Source of the DNA: Eubacteriales bacterium
GTDB lineage: Bacteria > Bacillota > Clostridia > Peptostreptococcales > Anaerovoracaceae
Assembly: GCA_028691625.1 (NCBI GenBank)
Contig: JAQUYZ010000084.1
Span: forward strand, 1-6,847
Direction of reading: 5' to 3'
Length of the DNA stretch: 6,847 bases
Position 1 is the stretch's first letter. The number at the start of each line of letters is the position of its first letter. Of this stretch, positions 1 to 6,800 are shown piece after piece. Both the position numbers and the translations under genes were made by a program. The notes beneath the pieces are model-generated. The model searched no databases. It was not told the DNA's origin and was given only the letters and a program-made list of their open reading frames with translations.

Positions 1-1543
1 GTATTACAACCGGAACGCCGCCATTTTCAAATTGATCGCAACATAAATTTTCAAGAAAACGAGTCAGGAATGGCGTTGTATCCTCATTCAGCAAAGATGT
101 TGCAGCATAAATAGAAATATCGCCTGTCCAGCCTGCTTTTTCTCTTTGCGGGCAGTCGGTCGGAATTGACAGCATATTTGAACGCTGTGACCATCTTGTG
201 TTTTCATAAAGCCGATTAATAAGTTCGTTTGAACATTCAAAACTACCGGTGTTATCCATTTCAGAAGACAAAACAATGGCTGTAAAATCCTCTTTTTGAA
301 TGTTTTCCATACCCGAAATACGAATATATCTAAACCCATGAAAAGTGAAGAAAGGTGAATAAACGGCTGCTTTCCCATTGGAGGTAAAAACGATTTTTTG
401 GTCGGCACCGATGCCTATTCCAATTAATTTATTAGCCAAAATATTATTGAAGAAATTACCTTCCTTATCGGGGGTTTCAAAATGATCAATCGTTATTATT
501 TTATCTTTCGGAAGCGCGACTTTCATACGAATACGTCCGGCAATAATCTGTCCGAAGTCTATAATGTTTTCGCCTTTAGATGACACGTAAGCCTTAGCAG
601 CAGGAATCTCGAGAATGGGTCGTACTGGTTGGCCGTGTTGCGCTACAAGGTTGTCATAACCATAGTTTCGGATAACTGCATTTTTCCAGTTATTATCGGA
701 AAAATTTCCTTTATCCCATCCATCTATTTCGAGATTGGAATCATAAAACTCGCCGGCAAAAATATCTGAAGACAAAACGGCTCCGTGTGATGTTTTTACA
801 TCTCCGTCAGAAATGACGGTGTCTTTAGTTCCATCAGAATATAAAATTTCAAGTTGAAATAGAATTCCGTGAACAGGTTTGATTTTATTACTCATCGTAG
901 TCTGCGGACAACAATACCAACCATCACCCACATGCATACCAAGCGCATTTTCACCTTTTTTAAGAAATCTAGTTACGTCATATGTCTGATAGCATAAATA
1001 TTTTTCATATGAGGTGTTTTCCGGAGCAAACTCTCTGTCATCAGGGCGAATTCCATTGATTGTCAGACGGTATATACCATGACAAGTCGCATAAAGACGA
1101 GCGCTTTCGATGTCTTTTTCCAATGCGAATTTCTTACGAAACATAGTTGCTGATGCTTGCTTACCAATTCCATACTTTCTCTTTTTTTGTGGTAATTCAG
1201 AATCTACCCATTTTGCATTCCAATCGCTTTTGTGCAAAAGTGCAGTTTCAAAATAAGCCGAAGCTGTTGCAGAATTTTTATGATTATCCCACACAGTGAC
1301 AGTCCACGTATATTTACTGCGGCTGACAAATTGATTTCCTCCATACTCAACAAATGATGAGGTATCACTTAAAACTTTTCCTGTATCCCAAAAAGTGTTT
1401 CCATCTTGATTTTTAACAATAATTTGATATGCTGTTTGTATAACATTTTGCTCTGTGCTTTCGATGATCCACGAAAAATATGGATTCATGTCAATTCCAA
1501 GCGGATTTGCCATGTGATTTGTTTTTAATTTGCTCAAGTTCAT
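1..1543 (-). CDS. Alpha-L-rhamnosidase, GH78 family (3' end beyond window)
   Basis: Glycoside hydrolase expected to remove terminal alpha-L-rhamnose from rhamnosides by an inverting mechanism. The frame is open for 514 codons from the ATG at 1543 to the window edge, so the C-terminal part is missing. In order: an N-terminal Fn3-like beta domain with the family signature NPLGID...YFSW (residues 13-25), the carbohydrate-binding-like N domain with YQTYDVT (185-191) and GDGWY (206-210), a second beta domain ending in FTFHGFRY (399-406), then the start of the (alpha/alpha)6 catalytic domain. The block PTDCPQREKAGWTGD (461-475) gives Asp463, Glu468 and Asp475, whose spacing matches Asp567, Glu572 and Asp579 of Bacillus RhaB; the Glu is the likely general acid. 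The catalytic base lies further on and cannot be seen. No signal peptide, so probably cytoplasmic. The start is set by GGGAGGT at 1551-1557, 7 bases upstream; an in-frame ATG at 1513 is less well placed. It lies 83 bp after the transporter, probably in one operon. Confidence 0.95.
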   Translation of the reverse strand, partial: MNLSKLKTNHMANPLGIDMNPYFSWIIESTEQNVIQTAYQIIVKNQDGNTFWDTGKVLSDTSSFVEYGGNQFVSRSKYTWTVTVWDNHKNSATASAYFETALLHKSDWNAKWVDSELPQKKRKYGIGKQASATMFRKKFALEKDIESARLYATCHGIYRLTINGIRPDDREFAPENTSYEKYLCYQTYDVTRFLKKGENALGMHVGDGWYCCPQTTMSNKIKPVHGILFQLEILYSDGTKDTVISDGDVKTSHGAVLSSDIFAGEFYDSNLEIDGWDKGNFSDNNWKNAVIRNYGYDNLVAQHGQPVRPILEIPAAKAYVSSKGENIIDFGQIIAGRIRMKVALPKDKIITIDHFETPDKEGNFFNNILANKLIGIGIGADQKIVFTSNGKAAVYSPFFTFHGFRYIRISGMENIQKEDFTAIVLSSEMDNTGSFECSNELINRLYENTRWSQRSNMLSIPTDCPQREKAGWTGDISIYAATSLLNEDTTPFLTRFLENLCCDQFENGGVPVVI

Positions 1544-1550
1544 TTAGAAT

Positions 1551-1557
1551 ACCTCCC
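1551..1557 (-). promoter_or_regulatory. Ribosome binding site of the GH78 gene
   Basis: GGGAGGT on the minus strand, 7 bases before the ATG at 1543. It is a strong Shine-Dalgarno match and decides for this start over the in-frame ATG ten codons further on. Confidence 0.85.
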
Positions 1558-1564
1558 GTTATTA

Positions 1565-1608
1565 AAATTCATGCTTCGAGAATTTTAAAACTCTCAAAGC
1601 ATGAATTT
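1565..1608 (-). terminator. Long hairpin between transporter and rhamnosidase (terminator or attenuator)
   Basis: Perfect 12-bp inverted repeat, arms AAATTCATGCTT (1565-1576) and AAGCATGAATTT (1597-1608). After one C-A mismatch, four further pairs (1578-1581 with 1592-1595) follow, leaving a 10-base AT-rich loop. On the minus strand it starts 18 bases after the transporter stop and ends 21 bases before the rhamnosidase start, with a TTTTAAT stretch at the 3' foot of the stem. The stem is AT-rich and the T tract short and partly in the stem, so full termination is doubtful. It may lower read-through or protect the upstream mRNA from 3' decay, giving unequal expression of two genes in one operon. 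Confidence 0.6.
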
Positions 1609-1626
1609 ATTTCAGAACTTAATATA

Positions 1627-2889
1627 TTATACGTTTATAGTAACAGTTTCCTCTTCAATAATGCTATGAGAACTTTTCTTTCTGAACACTAAATATGCCG
1701 TTAATCCGCCAACTAAGCAAAGAGCGCTCATAATAACAAATAATATTGATACATTGGCTGCAATAATCACGGGAACAACAAACGCAAATCCTGCTGCAGT
1801 GAAACGTCCTATTGCAATAATTGAGCCCTGTGCAGTAGAACGTAAATTAGTTGAGAAAGACTCCTGGCTCCAAACTTTCATCATTGCTTCACCAGCGAAT
1901 GAATTGCCTAACATGAATAGCGCCATAGATATAAGATAGGAATTGAACGTTATACCTAAAATCACGGGAATAATAAATCCTATAACCACAGTAATCATAC
2001 CCAGCAGGAAGTATAAACTGCGACGTTTTCCCCTGACAGTTTTCATAAATAAAAACACAGCTATTAATCCAACAGGCATAGTGATCACTCCAGCCGAGGA
2101 AGCAGTTGCTATGTCAATGTTTGCAACGTTAACTAAAATATACGTACCGTATTGACCTAAAACATTATATGCTGCATTTGATAACCCATAAAATGCTATT
2201 AGCGCAATAAAAGGTGCAACGAAAGGCATTTTAAAAAGTTTTCCGATAGATCCTTTGTTTTCTGTATTAGCAGAGGATTTATCCAATTTTGCAGCTTTCC
2301 ATAATTGAGATTCAGGAATTGAAAAACGGCAAATTAAGATTAGCAATGAAACAATTCCGATGTGAGCAAGCATAATCTGTCCGCCAATTTTCCCAAGATT
2401 TCCAACGAACATAGAAAATACTACAGAGGCTATTATACCAGCCAACCAAAAGAATTGGCTAAGTCCTACAAGAGTACCACGTTGTTTTTCATTTTCTGAA
2501 GATTCAGCAATGGTGGTAAGAGAAACTGGCAAATCTGCACCAGTAGCCAAACCTACAATTGCAGAAATAACAGCCATTACAGCAAATGATGAAGCAAAAA
2601 TCATTCCGCATATGCCAATTATAACTCCTGCCATAGTGATCTGAAAAACTGTACGTCGTCCTAAACGATCTCCAAGATAACCGCCTATTAGTGCGCCAAT
2701 AGCAACACAAAACGTTAGCGTGCCTGACAGGATTCCAATTTGCTCAGGAGTTATTGAATATGTTTGCTGGTAAATAACAAGTACAATACCCCAGGTAATT
2801 ATCGTTGCTGCGTCAATATACGATGCCATACCGCAAACAACCGCAGTCCAAATGGGTTTAACTTTTCTTTGCATAACAGATTCGTTCAT
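1627..2889 (-). CDS. MFS transporter, sugar-porter-like, probably rhamnoside or other sugar uptake
   Basis: A 420-residue major facilitator protein of full family length. Hydrophobic stretches are consistent with twelve membrane helices, with the usual cytoplasmic central loop at about residues 195-222. The loop between helices 2 and 3 holds the MFS signature GGYLGDRLGRR (69-79). A PES motif (192-194) ends the N-terminal half, as in sugar porters and related families, and the QESFSTNLRSTAQG stretch (342-355) matches the conserved helix 10-11 loop (E-x-F-P/S-T-x-L-R). The ATG at 2889 is preceded by AGGGG six bases upstream. The gene stands between a divergent AraC regulator and a co-directional GH78 gene, so import of a rhamnose-containing glycoside (or export of its aglycone) is the likely role. 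Substrate is inferred from context only; the sequence shows just the superfamily. A proton or cation symport mechanism is typical of the family. Confidence 0.92.
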   Translation of the reverse strand: MNESVMQRKVKPIWTAVVCGMASYIDAATIITWGIVLVIYQQTYSITPEQIGILSGTLTFCVAIGALIGGYLGDRLGRRTVFQITMAGVIIGICGMIFASSFAVMAVISAIVGLATGADLPVSLTTIAESSENEKQRGTLVGLSQFFWLAGIIASVVFSMFVGNLGKIGGQIMLAHIGIVSLLILICRFSIPESQLWKAAKLDKSSANTENKGSIGKLFKMPFVAPFIALIAFYGLSNAAYNVLGQYGTYILVNVANIDIATASSAGVITMPVGLIAVFLFMKTVRGKRRSLYFLLGMITVVIGFIIPVILGITFNSYLISMALFMLGNSFAGEAMMKVWSQESFSTNLRSTAQGSIIAIGRFTAAGFAFVVPVIIAANVSILFVIMSALCLVGGLTAYLVFRKKSSHSIIEEETVTINV

Positions 2890-2895
2890 TTTTTT

Positions 2896-2900
2896 CCCCT
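2896..2900 (-). promoter_or_regulatory. Ribosome binding site of the MFS gene
   Basis: AGGGG on the minus strand, separated from the ATG at 2889 by six A residues. It is weaker than the sites of the GH78 genes and the hydrolase, but correctly spaced. Confidence 0.6.
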
Positions 2901-2929
2901 TAAAATTTAATTGTTTTTGTCAAATATCT

Positions 2930-2964
2930 ATGTAATATTGCTATAATTACATGAATATTGCTAT
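2930..2964. promoter_or_regulatory. Candidate AraC-type operator for the transporter operon
   Basis: An 11-bp perfect direct repeat, AATATTGCTAT, lies at 2934-2944 and 2954-2964, a period of 20 bp (about two helical turns). A 7-bp perfect inverted repeat, ATGTAAT (2930-2936) and ATTACAT (2946-2952), overlaps it. Direct half-sites about 21 bp apart are typical of AraC-family activators. The half-site nearer the MFS gene ends at 2934, directly upstream of a weak -10-like TAGATA (2930-2925, minus strand); no good -35 is present there. That is what an activator-dependent promoter looks like. Binding by the neighbouring AraC protein is inferred. Confidence 0.6.
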
Positions 2965-2983
2965 TGGATTTTCGGTTATTTTT

Positions 2984-3002
2984 TTAACAGCATTAATGTT
3001 AA
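2984..3002. repeat. Small inverted repeat upstream of the araC-type promoter
   Basis: TTAACA (2984-2989) and TGTTAA (2997-3002) form a 6-bp perfect inverted repeat around a 7-base spacer, and an 8-bp palindrome CATTAATG (2991-2998) overlaps the right arm. It sits 12 bp upstream of the -35 of the regulator gene, so it could be an operator, but in such AT-rich DNA it may be chance. Confidence 0.3.
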
Positions 3003-3014
3003 CTCACAAAGATA

Positions 3015-3044
3015 TTGACAGAAACTTATAATTTACTATACAAT
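3015..3044 (+). promoter_or_regulatory. Sigma-A-type promoter of the AraC-family regulator gene
   Basis: A consensus -35 TTGACA (3015-3020) and a -10 TACAAT (3039-3044, five of six matches) are separated by 18 bases. Transcription would start near 3051, leaving a leader of about 65 bases before the ATG at 3116. The good match predicts constitutive expression of the regulator, in contrast to the poor promoter elements facing the transporter. Confidence 0.7.
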
Positions 3045-3115
3045 AATGATAAATGAATTGACCATGTTGTATATTGCCGAATTTTACAGTTATATTGCTC
3101 TGTGCGGTGCGGGTT

Positions 3116-4099
3116 ATGAGTACAAAAAAACTGCGGATATTTAATCTACATGAATGCAATCAATTAAATTATGAGATCATGGGGCAGACAAATGGACTCG
3201 AATTGAACAGCTTTCAAGATCTTTTGAATTGTGAGTTTAATTTATCGGGTATTATTGAAGAACCAATTTGTGCACCTATAAGCAGCTTCGCGCAGGAAAA
3301 TTTACTTTATATTCAAGCGCTCATCAATATTAATGGGGATAAGGATTATTTCACAAAAAGGTATGGTTCATTAGAATCATATATGATTGCTTACACGGAG
3401 AGCGGCAATGGCTTTTTAATATATGAGGATAAAAGGTATGAGTTAAATAAAGGAGACCTGTTCTTCATAAACTGCGCTAAAGACCATTATTATGAGACTC
3501 TGGGGGAACATTGGAAATATCGCTTGATCCATTTTAACGGCCGTAATGCCGCTGATTTTTATAAAATGTACAGAGATAACCACAATTCAAAGATATCACT
3601 GATAGACGATCAGAAGTTTCTGGGTTTGCATGAGAAATTATTGATAACTTTACAGACTATGCAGCCGTATCAGGAGCTTAAGATTTCCAGTATACTAAAC
3701 CAGATATTAATAGATTTAATCTGTAAAAACGAAACTGATTTTTCAGGCGAGCTAAACTCTTCAACGATGAGCAGTATAATCGACTATATGAGTGAAAATA
3801 TTAGCAAAACAATTACGCTTGATGACCTTTCTCAGAAATTTAACCTGAGTAAATTTTATTTTTCAAGGGAATTTAAGAAGTTTACCGGATTCTCACCAAT
3901 CGAATATTTAATACAGCTGCGTATTGACCGCGCAAAAAAACTATTACTGTCAAGCGATCAAAGAATTTCTGAGGTATGCAGTTTTGTAGGGATCCCTGAC
4001 GAGAATTACTTTTCGCAGTTGTTTAAATCAAAGGCAGGCGTTTCTCCCCTGAACTATCGCAAACTCGGACGAAAAAATATTAAACTCCATAATGAATGA
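3116..4099 (+). CDS. AraC-family transcriptional regulator
   Basis: A 327-residue regulator with the usual two-part design. Residues from about 60 to 150 form a cupin-like sensor domain: the stretch SYMIAYTESGNGFLIYED (88-105), then the YELNKGDLFFINC turn (108-120) and YRLIHFNG (135-142). The C-terminal AraC DNA-binding domain spans about 216-316, with a first helix-turn-helix TLDDLSQKFNLSKFYFSREFK (234-254), the linker-helix region IEYLIQLRIDRAKKLL (262-277), and a second helix-turn-helix ending in the family signature FSQLFKSKAGVSPLNYR (299-315). It reads divergently from the transporter-rhamnosidase pair and most likely activates them in response to rhamnose or a rhamnoside; the ligand is inferred. 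Start uncertain: the ATG at 3116 has no clear ribosome binding site. The frame is open upstream to a TTG at 3074, and another ATG lies at 3179, giving 306 residues. Confidence 0.92.
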   Translation: MSTKKLRIFNLHECNQLNYEIMGQTNGLELNSFQDLLNCEFNLSGIIEEPICAPISSFAQENLLYIQALININGDKDYFTKRYGSLESYMIAYTESGNGFLIYEDKRYELNKGDLFFINCAKDHYYETLGEHWKYRLIHFNGRNAADFYKMYRDNHNSKISLIDDQKFLGLHEKLLITLQTMQPYQELKISSILNQILIDLICKNETDFSGELNSSTMSSIIDYMSENISKTITLDDLSQKFNLSKFYFSREFKKFTGFSPIEYLIQLRIDRAKKLLLSSDQRISEVCSFVGIPDENYFSQLFKSKAGVSPLNYRKLGRKNIKLHNE

Positions 4100-4323
4100 T
4101 TATTATTTAATCAATCGACTTCGAAATTACAAAAATTGAGGAAAACTGAAAGGTTAAAGGCAAATAAATATCTCAAAACATTATATGCATATAACGAGGC
4201 TTTATTATTAGATTATTTAACAAGAACTCTCATTAATGTTTGTAAATACAACATTGTTACATATGCTGGCGTAACCCAGTCAACTATTCTAAAATTATCT
4301 GCCCCAATTATTTTTACATATTT
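4100..4323. other. AT-rich interval without a supported gene
   Basis: A 224-base gap between the stop of the regulator and the broken end of the GH78 pseudogene. Reading frames on both strands are interrupted or lack a ribosome binding site, and no GH78 residues can be picked up in any minus-strand frame beyond the junction. A 5-bp stem (GATTA/TAATC, 4100-4114) follows the regulator stop but has no T tract, so I do not call a terminator. Two copies of TATTTTTAC (4309-4317 and 4319-4327) abut the pseudogene end. Confidence 0.6.
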
Positions 4324-5466
4324 TTACCCATAAAATGTAAACTCCGGTTGGATAATCTTCGCTTGACCATCGGAAATATAAATATACTCCGCTAAAGCTG
4401 CCCGCAAATTGTCGCGATAGAAATTGCCGTTCTGCAAGATTTCCCCGAATTGCAAGTGCACTTTTGTTCCCGCTTTTTCGTTGATCTTCAGCCTGAAAAT
4501 CCCCGTAAAATTCTGCCCCAGATCAAGGACAGTTTCATCAAGTGGGGTTCGGATAAGTTCAATCGAAGCGAACTCCTCATGAATCACCACAGGTAAGCTT
4601 TTTCTCTCTTGTAATCTGCCTTTTGGCGCATCTTTGACCAGCGCCGGGGAAGGTGCAATGGCAGGCACACAATCGTCGCGGTGTTCGCCGTCATAGAGGT
4701 TGGAAAAAATAATATTGCTACGGCGAACTGTCCAAGTCTCGTCGGTGCCGAAAATCGTCTTTGTTCCGTCCATGAACTCGATATGAATTTCAGCAATCAG
4801 CTTCCATTCTCGACCATAATAGCCTTGTTGGCTCTCCTCGGTAAAACCGAACCGGCCCTTGTACAAGCCATTGCCCAGCGTAATCTCAATTTCTGGGTTT
4901 TGACCATACAGCTTAAGATGACCGGTAATGTCATAAGTCTGGTATTGCAGCCAGCTGTTATAATCATTGCAATAGGACGTCAAGAACTCATCGCCGATTT
5001 TTTTCCGCCAAGACTTGCCTCGTAGAGCCCCAGCCCGCAGACATACAGACGGGCTTGTTTGACTGGATTGGCAAGCTCAAGTCATTTTAAAAACACGGTG
5101 TGGCGAGGCTCCGTATCATTGCATCCGATCCATTGGGCATGCCAGGGTTCATCCATTTTTCCGGTTTCAAACCAGTTTATCGTACTATTTGCAGTTTCGT
5201 TGGCATCTGTCCTGACACAGACATCCCAAAAATAACGTGTCGGGGTGCCAACCGAACGTCAGCTTTGTGCCCCAGACTATCAAGATCAGCCTGCATTCCT
5301 GTATCGTAAAAGCAAGTTTTCATTTCAGAATCTGTTATATCCGGACATGGGTATTCCTTTGATTTTTGCCTTTTGTGGAGACGGTTTTCCAGCTGAAGAC
5401 GGGAGCCTGCAGTTCAAATCCCAAAGGATTTTTCAAATAATTTACTTTCAGTTCGACAATCTCCAT
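4324..5466 (-). pseudogene. Alpha-L-rhamnosidase (GH78) pseudogene, frameshifted and lacking the catalytic domain
   Basis: Remnant of a second GH78 gene. It begins normally: AAGGAG (5475-5480) eight bases before the ATG at 5466, then the family signature NPLGFE...VFSW. Four lesions follow. A 2-base insertion at 5335-5340 (ATATAA where ATAA is expected) breaks the frame after HVRI. A 1-base deletion at about 5240/5241 lies inside the expected APRTRYFWDV. An in-frame TGA at 5084-5082 follows VFLK. A 1-base deletion in an A run (seven A, 4998-5004) lies in GGKKIGDEF. Together they sum to zero, so the last segment (4997-4324) is back in the starting frame and reads on through YQTYDIT, LDLGQNFTG and YRDNLRAALAEYIYISDG to FTFYG. 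There homology stops, at the point where functional members continue with FRY and the catalytic domain. No active product is possible. It is not a recent duplicate of the GH78 gene at the left edge: the residues differ widely. Confidence 0.92.
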
Positions 5467-5474
5467 AGTACTAG

Positions 5475-5480
5475 CTCCTT
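5475..5480 (-). promoter_or_regulatory. Ribosome binding site of the GH78 pseudogene
   Basis: AAGGAG on the minus strand, 8 bases before the ATG at 5466. The intact site shows that the gene was once translated and fixes its start. Confidence 0.75.
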
Positions 5481-5548
5481 TTTCATTAAGTTCAATGAAT
5501 TTAGAGGATATTGATTGATTAATTAAACATTGCACGGCTTGTCGATGC

Positions 5549-5691
5549 CTAAAGCGTAATCCAGATGCCGCCGTAAATACTCAGGTTGCTGCCGGAGGTG
5601 GCTGTTATGTCGCTTTGATAAATGCGGTTCATCATCAGAATAAGCTGATACGCCGGTGCAGAAGCTCGAATATCGTACGCGTTTTCTCCGC
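5549..5691 (-). pseudogene. Unrecognised open tail after the serine hydrolase, possible gene remnant
   Basis: Directly after the hydrolase stop, another minus-strand frame stays open to a TAG at 5551-5549. The stretch from ENAYDIRA through QLILMMNRIYQSDI to SIYGGIWITL reads like coding sequence with mixed hydrophobic and polar residues. The frame extends back into the end of the hydrolase gene as far as a TGA at 5731-5729, giving 59 codons in all, but has no convincing start: only a GTG at codon 12 without a ribosome binding site, and internal ATGs. I do not recognise the family. It may be the 3' end of a gene whose beginning was lost, or a chance open frame in this more GC-rich stretch. The rest of the gap to the GH78 pseudogene shows nothing else. 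Confidence 0.3.
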
Positions 5692-6789
5692 TCACTCCCA
5701 ATTCTGAAATAATTCTAGCGCCAGTTTTTCAACTTTGCGGGATACCAGTGATCCCGCGCCTCCGATATTGGATCGATTCACCATCAGCGTCGCGCAAATT
5801 CGATTAACAGGATCGATGAACATATGCGTGCCAAAAGCACCGCTCCAACCGAATGTGCCTTTTTCGATTACATATCCCAGCAAGCGAAGCGGCTTTGTGA
5901 AGACAGCAAATCCGAGCCCCCACTGAATACCGATGAATTTTAATTTGTCAGAAACCTGCCCCACCGTTCGCATTTGGGTCACAGTTTCTTCTTTGAGAAT
6001 CCTGATCCCGTCAAGCTCTCCGCCCCGGCTAATCATCCGCGTAAAACGGTCGTAATCATACAGCGTGCTGAACAAACCTCCAGCACCGGAAAAATACCTA
6101 TTCGCGTCGGCCGACTGACGGGCGAAAAACGGCGTGCTGTCGGGATAGGCGATCAGTCTTCCGCCCTTTTTCGTATAATTTATTGCCAGTCTTGATTTCT
6201 GCTCTTCGCTTAAAACAAATCCGGTGTCCGTCATGCCCAGCGGGATAAGTATGTTTTCTTTAAAAAATCGTTCAAGGTCGAAGCCGCTCACAATCTCGAT
6301 AATCCTTCCTAAAAGATCAAACGCGACAATCGCGCTGTATCCCGTCTTTGTGCCCGGTTGAAAATCGAACGGGATGCCCGCGATTCGTTCCATGCGTACG
6401 GCAAGCGTATCCGAAAGGGTTGCGTGGCCATTGTACCAATCAATGCTCTTTCTTGTGTGACCGAGCCCACTACAATGGTTTAATAGATGTTTGATCGTCA
6501 CCTTTCCCTTTCCAGTAGCGTAATTCGGAAAGAACGTGAGCAGATTGTCGCTAAGCGAAAGCTTTCCTCGTTCGACGAGCAGCATAACGGCTACAGCTGT
6601 AATTAGCTTTGTCATGGACATCAGCCGGAAAATCGTGTTCTCCCTGACCGGCGTGCCTGTATCGGTATTGCCCCAGCCCATGCAGTTTGAATAGACAATC
6701 TCGTCGTTCTTTCGGATAATCAGCCCGAATCCGGCGATCGTCTTTCGTTCGACCAATCTGCGCATCGAGAAATCAATTTTGTTCTCCAT
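5692..6789 (-). CDS. Serine hydrolase, beta-lactamase/family VIII carboxylesterase type
   Basis: A 365-residue enzyme of the class C beta-lactamase-like superfamily (PF00144 type), full length. The nucleophile motif S-M-T-K is at residues 58-61 (Ser58, Lys61). The second motif is Y-S-A at 151-153, with Tyr151 as likely proton acceptor, followed by FDLLGRIIEIVSG as in family VIII esterases (YS...DVLGRVIE...). The third is FGWSGAFGTHMFIDP (313-327), where W-S-G replaces the K-T-G of true beta-lactamases and matches the W-G-G of EstB-like esterases. There is no signal peptide, so it should be cytoplasmic; hydrolysis of a small ester is more likely than antibiotic resistance. GGAGG (6796-6800) six bases before the ATG supports the start. 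It lies upstream of, and on the same strand as, the GH78 pseudogene, so it may once have de-esterified rhamnosides for that enzyme; this is speculative. The substrate is unknown. Confidence 0.92.
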   Translation of the reverse strand: MENKIDFSMRRLVERKTIAGFGLIIRKNDEIVYSNCMGWGNTDTGTPVRENTIFRLMSMTKLITAVAVMLLVERGKLSLSDNLLTFFPNYATGKGKVTIKHLLNHCSGLGHTRKSIDWYNGHATLSDTLAVRMERIAGIPFDFQPGTKTGYSAIVAFDLLGRIIEIVSGFDLERFFKENILIPLGMTDTGFVLSEEQKSRLAINYTKKGGRLIAYPDSTPFFARQSADANRYFSGAGGLFSTLYDYDRFTRMISRGGELDGIRILKEETVTQMRTVGQVSDKLKFIGIQWGLGFAVFTKPLRLLGYVIEKGTFGWSGAFGTHMFIDPVNRICATLMVNRSNIGGAGSLVSRKVEKLALELFQNWE

Positions 6790-6795
6790 TTATAT

Positions 6796-6800
6796 CCTCC
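6796..6800 (-). promoter_or_regulatory. Ribosome binding site of the serine hydrolase
   Basis: GGAGG on the minus strand, 6 bases before the ATG at 6789. It is a strong site that fixes the start. Further upstream, to the window edge, only a weak TTGATA (-35-like) with no good -10 can be seen. Confidence 0.8.

Noticed and set aside
88..408. A 106-codon minus-strand open frame inside the GH78 gene
   Set aside because: It is out of frame with the GH78 reading, which covers the whole stretch with conserved family residues including the active-site block.
2918..2923. TTGACA on the minus strand upstream of the MFS gene
   Set aside because: A -10 at normal spacing would overlap the ribosome binding site and start codon, so it cannot serve as the -35 of this gene.
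4100..4114. Hairpin-like GATTA/TAATC after the AraC gene as a terminator
   Set aside because: Only five AT-rich pairs and no T tract after the stem.
4136..4333. A 65-codon plus-strand open frame starting at a TTG
   Set aside because: No ribosome binding site, no recognisable motif, AT-rich low-information composition, and it runs into the GH78 pseudogene junction.
4681..5025. A 114-codon plus-strand open frame
   Set aside because: It is antisense to the GH78 pseudogene, whose minus-strand translation shows clear family motifs over the same bases.
5245..5514. An 89-codon plus-strand open frame
   Set aside because: Antisense to the start of the GH78 pseudogene, including its ribosome binding site and NPLGFE signature; no start signal of its own.
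5692..6789. Antibiotic-resistance beta-lactamase
   Set aside because: No signal peptide, and the third motif is W-S-G rather than K-T-G, which fits esterase-like family members better than a secreted class C enzyme.
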